Source: Geothermobacter hydrogeniphilus
GTDB lineage: Bacteria; Desulfobacterota; Desulfuromonadia; Desulfuromonadales; Geothermobacteraceae
NCBI RefSeq assembly: GCF_002093115.1
Contig: NZ_NAAD01000024.1
Location: 1-46,270 of the forward strand
Reading direction: 5' to 3'
DNA: 46,270 nt
The translations under genes were made by a program, and so were the position numbers. The notes beneath the pieces were generated by a model that saw only the letters and a list, made by a program, of their open reading frames with translations, had not been told where the DNA came from and searched no databases. This document shows, piece by piece, positions 33,875-41,804 of this stretch (positions are counted from its first letter, which is position 1; each line of letters opens with the position of its first letter).

Positions 33875-35443
33875 ATGATTATCCAATGCGACGCCTGTCA
33901 AACCCGTTTCAAACTGCCCGACGAAAAACTCAAGCCGCAAGGGGTCAAGGTTCGCTGCACCAAGTGTGAAACCGTCTTCCGCGTCCCCGCCCCCCCGCAA
34001 CCCCCGAAAACAGCAGTTTCCGCACCGGACGAAGCTTTTTCCGGCACACAATCCGCCGGAGGCCACTTCGAATCAGCCGACATCGATCGCGACAAAACCG
34101 GCAGTCAGCCGAGCGCGGACCGGGACGATTTCGATTTCGATGAGTTCAACATGGAAGATCTCGGCAGCACTGCGGACACAGAGAATGTCGCTGCAACGTC
34201 CGCCGACAAAACAGCGGCCGCCGGGCCGAACGAGGTCAGAGAATTCGACAGCGAGCTTCCCGACTTCAACCTGCCGGAGGACTTTTCCTTTGATGACGGT
34301 CCGACCGCCCCGGAACCTTTGGCCGACTTTTCTCCCGAGGAATTGAGTCTCGAAACCCGGCAGACAGAACCCCGGATCAACCCCGACGAGAAATCTGCGG
34401 CGACAACCGACTTTTCCGCGGCGGACCTCGAAACCCCGCCCGCCGAGGACTTTTCCTTCGACCCGGAAAAGGAATTGTCCATCGGCGGCGACCTCGGTGA
34501 AACCTTCAATCTCGACGATGATCTCGGCGCACTTCCTGAACTCGGCGAGCGGCCTGAAGCCAAACCCGAGGAATTCGGCGGCGGCATCGATGATGAATTC
34601 AGCTTCTCCGCCGCAGAACCGGAAGCAACCGGAGACCAGGTCGAATCCAGCCCGACCGGACCGGTAGAATTCGCTTTCGACGATGTTCCGGCCGACTCCG
34701 AACTGGACGTCGAACTGGACTCGGAGCAGACGAAAACCGGAGATTTCATCTTTGAACAGGAGCCGACACCCCTTCCGGAATCCTCAACGCCGCCGAAAAA
34801 ATCCAGTACGCCGGTTAAGCAGGCCACGGCCCCGACAACACCACCCAGGTCGACGAAGAACCGCCAGCGGGGAACGGCGCGGATCAAGAAACGCAAAAAG
34901 AACCGTCACACCGGGCTGGTGCTGATGCTGCTGCTGACCGCCCTGCTGGCCGGCGGTTACGCTTACCTCGCCCAGATCAAGGGGACCTGGGATCCCCATG
35001 TCCTGCTGCGACACCTGCAGCTGTTGACCGGCACCTCGGCGCCGGAAGATCCGACCGCCAAAATCGAACTGCTGAACATGCGCAGCACCTTTATCAGCAA
35101 CCAGAATGCCGGGCAGCTGTTCGCCATTTCCGGGGAAGCCCGCAACGGCTATGACCACACCCGCTCGGCGATCGCGGTCAAAGGGGTGATCTACGACGCC
35201 AAAGGCAAGCCGGTCATGCAGCAGACTGTTTTCTGCGGCAACCCCCTCGACGAGGCGGCCCTGCGCACCCTGCCCTTCGCCAAGATCGAGGAGACCATGA
35301 ACAATCAGTTCGGAGATTCCCTCTCCAACCTCGACGTGGCGCCGGGCAAAACAGTTCCCTTCACCATTGTCTTCAGAAACCTGCCGAACGAGGTGACTGA
35401 ATTCAACGTCGAAGTGGCCGACTCCAGGCCGGGAACACGATAA
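33875..35443 (+). CDS. Zinc-ribbon (MJ0042) and DUF3426 membrane protein
   Basis: This 522-residue protein has an N-terminal zinc ribbon with CDACQTRF and CTKCETVFRVP (two CxxC pairs). About 280 residues of very acidic, Phe/Asp/Glu/Pro-rich low-complexity sequence follow, then a basic patch (RIKKRKKNRH). After one membrane helix (LVLMLLLTALLAGGYAYLA) comes a C-terminal DUF3426 domain (ARNGYDHTRSAIAVKGVIYD). The layout puts the ribbon in the cytoplasm and DUF3426 outside. Its role is unknown; such proteins are widespread in delta- and betaproteobacteria. GGAGGGG lies eight bases before the ATG. Confidence 0.85.
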   Translation: MIIQCDACQTRFKLPDEKLKPQGVKVRCTKCETVFRVPAPPQPPKTAVSAPDEAFSGTQSAGGHFESADIDRDKTGSQPSADRDDFDFDEFNMEDLGSTADTENVAATSADKTAAAGPNEVREFDSELPDFNLPEDFSFDDGPTAPEPLADFSPEELSLETRQTEPRINPDEKSAATTDFSAADLETPPAEDFSFDPEKELSIGGDLGETFNLDDDLGALPELGERPEAKPEEFGGGIDDEFSFSAAEPEATGDQVESSPTGPVEFAFDDVPADSELDVELDSEQTKTGDFIFEQEPTPLPESSTPPKKSSTPVKQATAPTTPPRSTKNRQRGTARIKKRKKNRHTGLVLMLLLTALLAGGYAYLAQIKGTWDPHVLLRHLQLLTGTSAPEDPTAKIELLNMRSTFISNQNAGQLFAISGEARNGYDHTRSAIAVKGVIYDAKGKPVMQQTVFCGNPLDEAALRTLPFAKIEETMNNQFGDSLSNLDVAPGKTVPFTIVFRNLPNEVTEFNVEVADSRPGTR

Positions 35444-35518
35444 TCCGCCGACCGGGATTGAAACCGATCCGGCCTGTTCGCGCCAACCGCCGCGAACAGC
35501 GCGATACCCGCCAGACAC

Positions 35519-35551
35519 AAAAAAGCCGCCCTGAAAAGGAGCGGCTTTTTT
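35519..35551. terminator. Bidirectional terminator between zinc-ribbon and ferredoxin genes
   Basis: The arms AAAAAAGCCGC and GCGGCTTTTTT form a hairpin with a U-tract in both directions. It separates the convergent zinc-ribbon gene and ferredoxin gene. Confidence 0.9.
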
Positions 35552-35590
35552 GATGAACCTTTGAACAACCTTGATTGTCGCCGACAGTGA

Positions 35591-35761
35591 TCAGGCCTGG
35601 GAGATAGCATCCACCGGGCAGGTGTCAACGCAGGCGGCGCAGTCGGTGCAGGTGGCCGCGTCAATGACACGGACATCGCCCTGCTCACTGATCGCCTCGA
35701 CCGGGCAAACAGGCTCGCAGGCACCACAGTTGATACATTCTTCAGAAATCACATGAGCCAT
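35591..35761 (-). CDS. Ferredoxin, 2[4Fe-4S]
   Basis: This 56-residue clostridial-type ferredoxin has two cluster-binding motifs, CINCGACEPVCPVEAI and CTDCAACVDTCPVDAI. All eight Cys are present. It is a low-potential soluble electron carrier. ATG at 35761 is preceded by AGAGGAGG, and a clear promoter lies at 35817-35846, so the open frame to 35875 is not used. Confidence 0.95.
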   Translation of the reverse strand: MAHVISEECINCGACEPVCPVEAISEQGDVRVIDAATCTDCAACVDTCPVDAISQA

Positions 35762-35816
35762 GATTATATCCTCCTCTACAGGTGTTGTGGGAACTGCTCT
35801 TTGACAATTCCGGCGG

Positions 35817-35846
35817 AGTATAGCACTGCCGTTTACGCCATGTCCA
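35817..35846 (-). promoter_or_regulatory. Promoter of the ferredoxin gene
   Basis: TGGACA, an 18-base spacer and TATACT on the minus strand, giving a leader of roughly 50 bases before the ferredoxin ATG. Confidence 0.65.
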
Positions 35847-35869
35847 GCCCCGGCCTCACGACAAATTCC

Positions 35870-35898
35870 TTGCAATGATGGCGACCATCCGCTAGTCT
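35870..35898 (+). promoter_or_regulatory. Promoter of ackA
   Basis: TTGCAA, a 17-base spacer and TAGTCT. The implied leader is about 140 bases long and ends with GGAGGAGG before the ackA ATG. No known riboswitch was recognised in it. Confidence 0.55.
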
Positions 35899-36043
35899 TT
35901 CAAAACTTCGCTGACAAGCAACATCAGCGAATTAACAAGGAAAAACCGGTTTCATCCCACCATCCTTTTTTTCCATGAAACAATATTTCTATCTGGGGAG
36001 ATAGAGCTCACCATTCACCCAACTCTGGAGGAGGTTTGATTCA

Positions 36044-37309
36044 ATGGATATTCTCGCTCTGAACTGCGGCAGTTCATCCGTCAAGTACCAGCTCTACAAC
36101 TGGAGCAAAAAAGAGGTCATCGCCAAGGGGATGGTGGAAAGGGTCACCATCGGCGACTCGTTCATCATCCACGAGGTCCCCGGACGCGAAACCTATCGTG
36201 AAGAATACGAGTGCCCGGATCACAAGGTCGCTATCCACCTGATCGTCAAGACCCTGACCGATTCCAAATATGGGGTCATCAAGGAGATGAACGAGATCAG
36301 CGCGGTCGGCCACCGGGTGGTGCATGGCGGTGAGAAATTCACCTGTTCGGTGATGATCGACGACGCTGTCCTCGACGCGATAAGAGAGGTACAGCATCTC
36401 GCGCCGCTGCATAATCCGCCCAATATCGCCGGCATCGAAGCTGCCCAGGCCAACCTGCCCGAGGTGCCGCATATCGCCATTTTCGATACCGCCTTCCACC
36501 AGTCGATGCCGGAAGCGGCGTACCTGTACCCGTTGCCCTACGAGTGGTATGAGAAACACGGCGTCCGCCGCTACGGCTTCCACGGCACCAGCCATCTCTA
36601 CGTCTCCAAGCGGGCGGCGGTGATGCTCGGCAAGGAGCCGAAAGACTGCAACATCATCACCATGCACATCGGCAACGGCGTCTCGCACACCGCCATCAAG
36701 GGCGGCATTTCGGTCGACACCTCGATGGGACTCACGCCGCTGGAAGGCGCGGTGATGGGAACCCGCTGCGGCGACATCGACCCGGCCATCCCGCTGTTCA
36801 TTCAGCAACAGGAAAACCTGTCGGCGAAAGAGGTTGATTCCATTCTCAACAAGAAGTCGGGCGTTCTCGGCATCACCGGAAAGTACACCGACCGCCGCGA
36901 CGTCCTTGAAGGCATCGACAACGGCGATGAACGCTGCAAGCTCGCTCTGGAGATCGAGGGCTACCGGTTGAAGAAATATATCGGCGCCTACTGCGCCGCC
37001 CTGGGTCGCCTCGATGCCGTGGTCTTCACCGCCGGGGTCGGCGAGATGGGCTGGAAGATCCGCGAGGCCGCGCTGGACAACCTCGAGCACATGGGGATCA
37101 TTCTCGACAAGGAGAAGAACCGCAACACCATGACCCGGAAAAAAGAGTCCGTCATCACCACCCCCGACTCACCGATCAAGGTGTTCGTCATTCCGACCGA
37201 TGAGGAACTGGTCTTCACAGAGGACGTGGTCGCCATCCTCGAAGAGACCTACACCGATCATATGAATTTCAAGTACTCGTTTTCGTCGAGCGATTTTCAG
37301 CGGAAGTAG
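36044..37309 (+). CDS. ackA: Acetate kinase
   Basis: This 421-residue enzyme interconverts acetate plus ATP with acetyl phosphate. Family motifs are in place: LNCGSSSVKYQL at the N-terminus, VGHRVVHGGEKF, FDTAFHQSMP, YGFHGTSHLYV and GTRCGDIDPAIP. Length is slightly above the common 400 because of a C-terminal tail. With Pta it forms the acetate activation/overflow pathway. GGAGGAGG precedes the ATG. The TAG stop is immediately followed by a 7-bp tandem repeat and a terminator hairpin. pta lies downstream in convergent orientation, so the two are not in one operon here. Confidence 0.97.
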   Translation: MDILALNCGSSSVKYQLYNWSKKEVIAKGMVERVTIGDSFIIHEVPGRETYREEYECPDHKVAIHLIVKTLTDSKYGVIKEMNEISAVGHRVVHGGEKFTCSVMIDDAVLDAIREVQHLAPLHNPPNIAGIEAAQANLPEVPHIAIFDTAFHQSMPEAAYLYPLPYEWYEKHGVRRYGFHGTSHLYVSKRAAVMLGKEPKDCNIITMHIGNGVSHTAIKGGISVDTSMGLTPLEGAVMGTRCGDIDPAIPLFIQQQENLSAKEVDSILNKKSGVLGITGKYTDRRDVLEGIDNGDERCKLALEIEGYRLKKYIGAYCAALGRLDAVVFTAGVGEMGWKIREAALDNLEHMGIILDKEKNRNTMTRKKESVITTPDSPIKVFVIPTDEELVFTEDVVAILEETYTDHMNFKYSFSSSDFQRK

Positions 37310-37394
37310 GCGCGAGGCGCGAGGCGCGAGGCGCGAGGCGCGAGGCGCGAGGCGCGAGGCGCGAGGCGCGAGGCGCGAGGCGCGAGGCGCGAGG
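37309..37394. repeat. 7-bp tandem repeat, about 12 copies
   Basis: The unit GGCGCGA repeats about 12 times without interruption, starting at the last base of the ackA stop codon. The same 8-mer GGCGCGAG also occurs at the start of the two neighbouring structured repeats. A unit of this kind can gain or lose copies by slippage; since it follows the stop it would alter only the 3' untranslated region. Confidence 0.95.
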
Positions 37395-37404
37395 AAAGCA
37401 AAAC

Positions 37405-37446
37405 AAAAGCCGATGGCAATGTCCACCGGCTTTTTGCTTTTTTTGC
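37405..37446 (+). terminator. Terminator after ackA
   Basis: The arms AAAAGCCGATGG and CCACCGGCTTTT enclose a CAATGT loop, followed by TGCTTTTTTTG. The hairpin is one of three near-identical copies in the window (also 37586 and 39907). Confidence 0.85.
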
Positions 37447-37451
37447 CCATC

Positions 37452-37583
37452 GCTCCAAGGCGCGAGGGATTTTTCGTCAGATCAAGGCGGAGACGTGATT
37501 CCCGCGGAGGTGTAGCGGCAGCTACTCCGCACAAGGGAATCACACCTCCAACGCAGAGCTGGCGGAAAAGAACCGCGCCCAGC
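37452..37583 (+). repeat. Structured repeat, copy A
   Basis: The left flank GAGGGATTTTTCGTCAGATC and right flank GAGCTGGCGGAAAAG pair imperfectly. The inner arms GGAGACGTGATTCCC (37489-37503) and GGGAATCACACCTCC (37535-37549) pair at 13 of 15 positions. The conserved centre reads GCGGAGGTGTAGCGGCAGC. The product would be a long nested hairpin of about 120 nt. Confidence 0.8.
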
Positions 37584-37585
37584 AA

Positions 37586-37626
37586 CAAAAAGCCGGTGGC
37601 AATATCCACCGGCTTTTTGCTTTTTT
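37586..37626 (+). terminator. Terminator-like hairpin, second copy
   Basis: AGCCGGTGG and CCACCGGCT enclose CAATAT and are followed by TTTTGCTTTTTTG. It repeats the ackA terminator and, lying between two structured repeats, may have spread together with them. Confidence 0.75.
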
Positions 37627-37637
37627 GCACCCCCGCT

Positions 37638-37769
37638 CCAAGGCGCGAGGGATTTTTCGTCAGATCAAGGCGGGGCCGATTTTCCCGCGGAGGCGTAGCG
37701 GCAGCTACGTCGCACAAGGGAAAACCGGCCCCAACGCCGAGCTGGCGGAAAAGAACCGCGCCCAGCTAG
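37638..37769 (+). repeat. Structured repeat, copy B, abutting the pta stop
   Basis: The arms GGGGCCGATTTTCCC (37672-37686) and GGGAAAACCGGCCCC (37718-37732) pair at 14 of 15 positions, although their sequence differs from copies A and D. The centre GCGGAGGCGTAGCGGCAGC is the conserved one. The copy ends directly at the stop codon of pta. Confidence 0.85.
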
Positions 37770-38771
37770 CTACCCCTGGGATTGGACGGCGGTAATAGCT
37801 GCCACCGACACAATATCCTCGACACTGCAGCCGCGCGACAGGTCGTTGACCGGCTTGGCCAGCCCCTGAATAATCGGGCCGACCGCCTCGGCGCCGGCCA
37901 ATCGTTCGACCAGCTTGTAACCGATATTACCGGCATCGAGATCGGGAAAAACCAGCACGTTGGCCTTGCCGGCGACCGCGGAATCCGGCGCCTTCTTGGC
38001 GCCGACCCTGGGCACCAGGGCGGCATCGGCCTGCAGTTCACCGTCGATCTGCAGCTCGGGAGCAATCTCTTTCGCAATCTTCAGTGCTTCGAGAACCTTG
38101 TCACAGTCAGGGTGACCGGCACTGCCCCTGGTTGAAAAGGAGAGCATTGCCACCCGCGGTTCGGCACCGAGAAAACTTTTGCAACTGGCGGCGGTGGCCA
38201 CGGCGATTTCGGCCAGCGCCTGGGCATCGGGGTTCGGGTTGACGGCGCAGTCGGCGAAGCAGATGGTGCCGTTCTCGCCGAATTCAGGGGTTCTGGTCAC
38301 CATCAGGAAGACCGAGGAAACGGTACGCATGCCCGGCGCCGTGCCGATCACCTGGAAGGCGGCACGCAGCACGTTCCCGGTGGTGTTGGCGGCACCGGCC
38401 ACCATACCTCCGGCATCCCCCCGGCGCACCATCATGGCGCCGAAGAACAGGTTGTCCTCGGCGGTCAGGGTCTGCCGGGCCTGCTCGGCGGTCATCCCCT
38501 TCTTCTCCCGCAGTTTGACCAGTTCGGCGACATAGTCGTCGAGTTCGGCCGCCGCGGCCGGATCAACCAGGTCGACACCATCCAGCGAGACATCCAGATC
38601 CCCGGCCCTGGCCAGCAGATCCTCAGGTTTGCCGAGCAGCACGACTCTGGCCAGACCGTCCCCAACGATCCGACCGGCAGCCTGAACCATCCGCTCGTCA
38701 TAACCTTCCGGCAGCACCACGGTCTGCAGGTTCTGTTTTGCCTTGTTCTTAATCTGTTCCACCAAATGCAT
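37770..38771 (-). CDS. pta: Phosphate acetyltransferase
   Basis: This 333-residue single-domain enzyme interconverts acetyl-CoA and acetyl phosphate. It starts [23 protein letters not shown]. Family segments include [33 protein letters not shown] and [20 protein letters not shown]. The short form lacks the N-terminal regulatory domains of the enterobacterial enzyme. ATG at 38771 has AAGGAGG eight bases upstream; upstream codons to 38837 are not supported. It works with AckA, which converges from the other side of the repeat cluster. Confidence 0.96.
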   Translation of the reverse strand: MHLVEQIKNKAKQNLQTVVLPEGYDERMVQAAGRIVGDGLARVVLLGKPEDLLARAGDLDVSLDGVDLVDPAAAAELDDYVAELVKLREKKGMTAEQARQTLTAEDNLFFGAMMVRRGDAGGMVAGAANTTGNVLRAAFQVIGTAPGMRTVSSVFLMVTRTPEFGENGTICFADCAVNPNPDAQALAEIAVATAASCKSFLGAEPRVAMLSFSTRGSAGHPDCDKVLEALKIAKEIAPELQIDGELQADAALVPRVGAKKAPDSAVAGKANVLVFPDLDAGNIGYKLVERLAGAEAVGPIIQGLAKPVNDLSRGCSVEDIVSVAAITAVQSQG

Positions 38772-38928
38772 TACACTTACCTCCTTGTCCAGAGTTGGAA
38801 AAGCCCATATATAGCCGTTCGTGCCGAAGCCGGTCAACAGAATTTGCCATCCACGCGCGATCAGAAATTATCCAACACATCCCTTCCATCGGTTATAATG
38901 AGGCGCCCATATCAACCTCACGGACCCC

Positions 38929-39858
38929 ATGAACCGGAATCGTACCCAACAGAACCTGCTACTGCTCTTCCTGCTGCTCTCACTGCTGATCCACCTGCTG
39001 CTGGTTCTGCTGAGCAAGCAGATGACCCTGTTTCCCGAACCGCAGAAACAGGAGCGGATCTATGTCCAGATGAGAGAACCTGAACAATTCCGGGACCTGG
39101 ACATGCCGGTTCGAAAAGAGCTGGAAAAGCCACGAAAAAAACCGGCCAAACGCCTCGGGCCGGCCGACCAGGTGGTCGAAAAGGAACAGGCTCCCAAGGG
39201 GGAGAGCCTGGAAGATATGCGTCCGGACGCTGCCGCGCCGCCCGCACCAATGAAGAAGCCCAGAATCGCCGCCCCGCAACCGAAAAAAAGCCAACCCAAA
39301 GCGGAAACTCTCCCCGAAGACAAACAAGCGACTGTCCAGAAACAGGTCAAGGCCACCGAAGAGAACCAACCGCGGGAAGAAACCCAGGCGAGTGAACAGG
39401 CCGAAACATTGCCGGATGCCCGTTCCCTGCTGCAACTGCCGAGCGACACCACCGCCCGTATCGACAAGGAATGGCGCCTGAAACAACGTGATGTCGCCGT
39501 CGGCGACGAGGTCTGGCTCGACAGCCAGCAGGACCTGCTGTTTTCCTTTTTTCAGCGCCTGCGCAACGGCATCTACAGGGTCTGGAACTATCCCGCCAGC
39601 GCCGCACGACAAGGCAGGCAGGGACGATGCCTGGTCCGCATGACCTTCCTGCGCGACGGCTCGGTCAAAAAAGTCGAACTGCTGAGATCCTCCGGAACCC
39701 GCATCCTGGACAGGGAAGCGCTGGCCGCCGTCCGCAAAGGCGGCCCCTACGGCCCGCTGCCGCGGGCCTACCCGAAGGACAAACTGGTCATCAAGGCCTG
39801 GTTCACCTATGACCTGCGCCGGAGCCGAACCAGGGGCGCGGGAATCTACGGGCAATAG
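38929..39858 (+). CDS. TonB/TolA-type energy-transducing protein
   Basis: This 309-residue protein has an N-terminal membrane anchor (LLLLFLLLSLLIHLLLVLLS). A long charged Pro/Lys/Glu-rich linker (about residues 35-170) spans the periplasm. The C-terminal TonB-like domain shows RNGIYRVWNYP, GRCLVRMTFLRDGSVKKVELL and ILDREALAAVRKGGPYGPLP. It probably links inner-membrane energy to an outer-membrane process, but no ExbB/ExbD genes lie nearby. A TATAAT at 38894-38899 is a likely -10 box and the leader is short; the RBS is weak. The stop codon overlaps a repeat half-copy. Confidence 0.85.
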   Translation: MNRNRTQQNLLLLFLLLSLLIHLLLVLLSKQMTLFPEPQKQERIYVQMREPEQFRDLDMPVRKELEKPRKKPAKRLGPADQVVEKEQAPKGESLEDMRPDAAAPPAPMKKPRIAAPQPKKSQPKAETLPEDKQATVQKQVKATEENQPREETQASEQAETLPDARSLLQLPSDTTARIDKEWRLKQRDVAVGDEVWLDSQQDLLFSFFQRLRNGIYRVWNYPASAARQGRQGRCLVRMTFLRDGSVKKVELLRSSGTRILDREALAAVRKGGPYGPLPRAYPKDKLVIKAWFTYDLRRSRTRGAGIYGQ

Positions 39859-39897
39859 CAGGCTGAGTAAAAACGTCCATCTGCGGCGCTGTCCTCC
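39857..39897 (+). repeat. Half copy of the palindromic MITE-like repeat
   Basis: It reads AGCAGGCTGAGTAAAAACG then TCCATCTGCGGCG and CTGTCC, matching the left arm of the full element at 45920. It begins on the last two bases of the TonB-like gene stop codon. Confidence 0.65.
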
Positions 39898-39906
39898 CCC
39901 CGCAGT

Positions 39907-39945
39907 AAAAAGCCGGTGGCAATATCCACCGGCTTCCTACTTTTT
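39907..39945 (+). terminator. Terminator-like hairpin, third copy
   Basis: AGCCGGTGG (39911-39919) and CCACCGGCT (39926-39934) enclose CAATAT; the U-tract is interrupted (TCCTACTTTTTGC). It lies after the TonB-like gene. The following bases 39946-40050 contain two copies of a small motif, CGAAGCGCGAATGCTC and a variant; a third lies near 40187. Confidence 0.65.
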
Positions 39946-40050
39946 GCACCCCGCTCCTACAACCGCCACGAAGCGCGAATGCTCCGTCTTCCCCCACCGC
40001 CCATCGACCTGACAACGAAGCACGAACGCTCTGTCTCCCCCGCACTGTCA

Positions 40051-40173
40051 AAGGGCGAGGGATTTTTCGTCAGATCAAGGCGGAGACGTGCTTCCCGCGG
40101 AGGCGTAGCGTACGCTAGGTCACACACGGAAACTTGGCGCTCCAACACCGAGCTGGCGGAAAAGAACCGCCCC
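40051..40173 (+). repeat. Structured repeat, copy C (degenerate)
   Basis: It has the flanks GAGGGATTTTTCGTCAGATC and GAGCTGGCGGAAAAG. The arms (from 40082 and around 40128-40142) have lost most pairing, and the centre has changed to TAGCGTACGCTA, itself a perfect palindrome. Confidence 0.75.
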
Positions 40174-40216
40174 TATTACCCCTACGAAGCGCGAATGCTC
40201 AGCCTCCCCGCGCCGC

Positions 40217-40343
40217 CAAAGGGCGAGGGATTTTTCGACAGATCAAGGCGGAACGGCCATCCCCGCGGAGGCGTAGCGGCAGCTACGTCGCACAAGGGGA
40301 TGGCCGTTCCAACGCCGAGCTGGCGGAAAAGAACCGCCCCTCG
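40217..40343 (+). repeat. Structured repeat, copy D, abutting the gcvPB stop
   Basis: The arms GGAACGGCCATCCCC (40250-40264) and GGGGATGGCCGTTCC (40296-40310) pair perfectly over 15 bases. The centre GCGGAGGCGTAGCGGCAGC matches copy B. The element ends at the stop codon of gcvPB. Confidence 0.85.
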
Positions 40344-41804
40344 CTATGCCTGCCAGCAGAGGCGGGGCTGTCTCGCCGCCCGCGTCTCATCCAGTCGCCC
40401 GATCTTGGTGCAGCGCGGTGCTTCGTGCAGCAGCTCGGGATTCTCCTCCGCCTCTCTGGCGATCGCCAGCATGGCGTCACAGAACTCATCGAGGACCTGC
40501 TTGCTCTCAGTTTCGGTCGGCTCAATCATGATTGCGCCGTGAACCACCAGCGGGAAATAGATGGTCGGCGGATGGTAGCCGTAATCGATCAGCCGCTTGG
40601 CGAGATCGAGGGTGTGGCAGTCACCGCCGAGGTTCTTGTCGGTAAAAACCACCTCGTGCAGCGAACGCTGACTGTAGGGCAGATGAAAAACCTTCTCCAG
40701 CCGCGCGCGGATGTAGTTGGCATTGAGTACCGCCAGCTCGCTGGAACGTTTCAGTCCCTCGCCGCCGAGACTGCGCAGATAGGCCCAGGCGCGGACCATG
40801 ACGCCGAAATTGCCGTTGAAGGCCCGCAGTCGGCCGATGCTCTGCGGGCGGTCATCATCGAGACGGAAACCCTCCTCGGTTTTGACCACCAGCGGCGCCG
40901 GCAGGAAGGGTTCGAGGGCTTGGCAGACACCGACCGCGCCGGCCCCCGGCCCACCGCCGCCATGGGGGGTGGAAAAGGTCTTGTGCATATTGAAATGCAT
41001 CACGTCCATCCCCAGGTCGCCGGGGCGGGCAATCCCCATCAGGGCGTTGAGGTTGGCGCCGTCACAGTAGACCAGACCGCCCTTTTCATGGACCACATCG
41101 CAGATCTCGCGGATCTGGCTTTCAAACAGTCCCAGGGTGTTGGGATTGGTCACCATCAGCCCGGCCACGCTGTCGTCCATCTTCGCCCGCACATCCTCGA
41201 CATTGAGGACACCGTCCGGGCCGCTGGCCAGGGGGATGACCTCGAAACCGCACAGTGCCGCGGTCGCCGGGTTGGTACCGTGGGCGGTATCGGGAATCAG
41301 CACCCTGGTGCGGCCGCCGCCACGGGATTCGTGCCAGGCGCGCACCATCAGCATGCCGGTCAGTTCGCCATGGGCGCCGGCGGCCGGCTGCAAAGTCAGA
41401 GCGGGAAAACCGGAAATTTCCTTCAACCCTTCCTGCAGCTCGTACATCAGCGCCAACGCGCCCTGCGCCAGATGGTCAGGAGTGTAGGGATGGAGGTTGG
41501 CCATCCCCGGCCTGCGGCAGGCCACCTCGTTGACCTTGGGGTTGTATTTCATGGTACAGCTGCCGAGGGGATAAAAACCGGAATCAACGCCGTAATTCCA
41601 GGTCGACAGGCGGGTGAAATGACGCACCACGTCGACCTCGGACAGCTCCGGGAATCCTTCCACCGCGTCACGCACCAGCTCGGCATCCAGCTGCGCGGGC
41701 GGAACATCTGACGCCGGCAGGCTGTAGCCCTTGCGGCCACTGTCGGACAGCTCGAACAGCAGTTTTTCATTCAGCACCAGTCCTCGGGTTCCGAGCCGAC
41801 TCAT
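40344..41804 (-). CDS. gcvPB: Glycine dehydrogenase (decarboxylating), subunit 2
   Basis: This 486-residue protein is the PLP-binding half of the split P-protein of the glycine cleavage system. The PLP lysine is K275 in MHFNMHKTFSTPHGGGG. Other family segments are YPLGSCTMKYNPK, PAAGAHGELTGM and IPDTAHGTNPA. With GcvPA it decarboxylates glycine and passes the aminomethyl group to lipoylated GcvH. Its ATG overlaps the gcvPA stop as ATGA, with AAGGAGG upstream. The last codons run up against structured repeat D. Confidence 0.97.
   Translation of the reverse strand: MSRLGTRGLVLNEKLLFELSDSGRKGYSLPASDVPPAQLDAELVRDAVEGFPELSEVDVVRHFTRLSTWNYGVDSGFYPLGSCTMKYNPKVNEVACRRPGMANLHPYTPDHLAQGALALMYELQEGLKEISGFPALTLQPAAGAHGELTGMLMVRAWHESRGGGRTRVLIPDTAHGTNPATAALCGFEVIPLASGPDGVLNVEDVRAKMDDSVAGLMVTNPNTLGLFESQIREICDVVHEKGGLVYCDGANLNALMGIARPGDLGMDVMHFNMHKTFSTPHGGGGPGAGAVGVCQALEPFLPAPLVVKTEEGFRLDDDRPQSIGRLRAFNGNFGVMVRAWAYLRSLGGEGLKRSSELAVLNANYIRARLEKVFHLPYSQRSLHEVVFTDKNLGGDCHTLDLAKRLIDYGYHPPTIYFPLVVHGAIMIEPTETESKQVLDEFCDAMLAIAREAEENPELLHEAPRCTKIGRLDETRAARQPRLCWQA

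Noticed and set aside
37169-37717. A 182-codon frame antisense to the ackA end and repeats
   Set aside because: It reads through the 7-bp repeat, a terminator and two structured repeats, producing only repetitive peptide.
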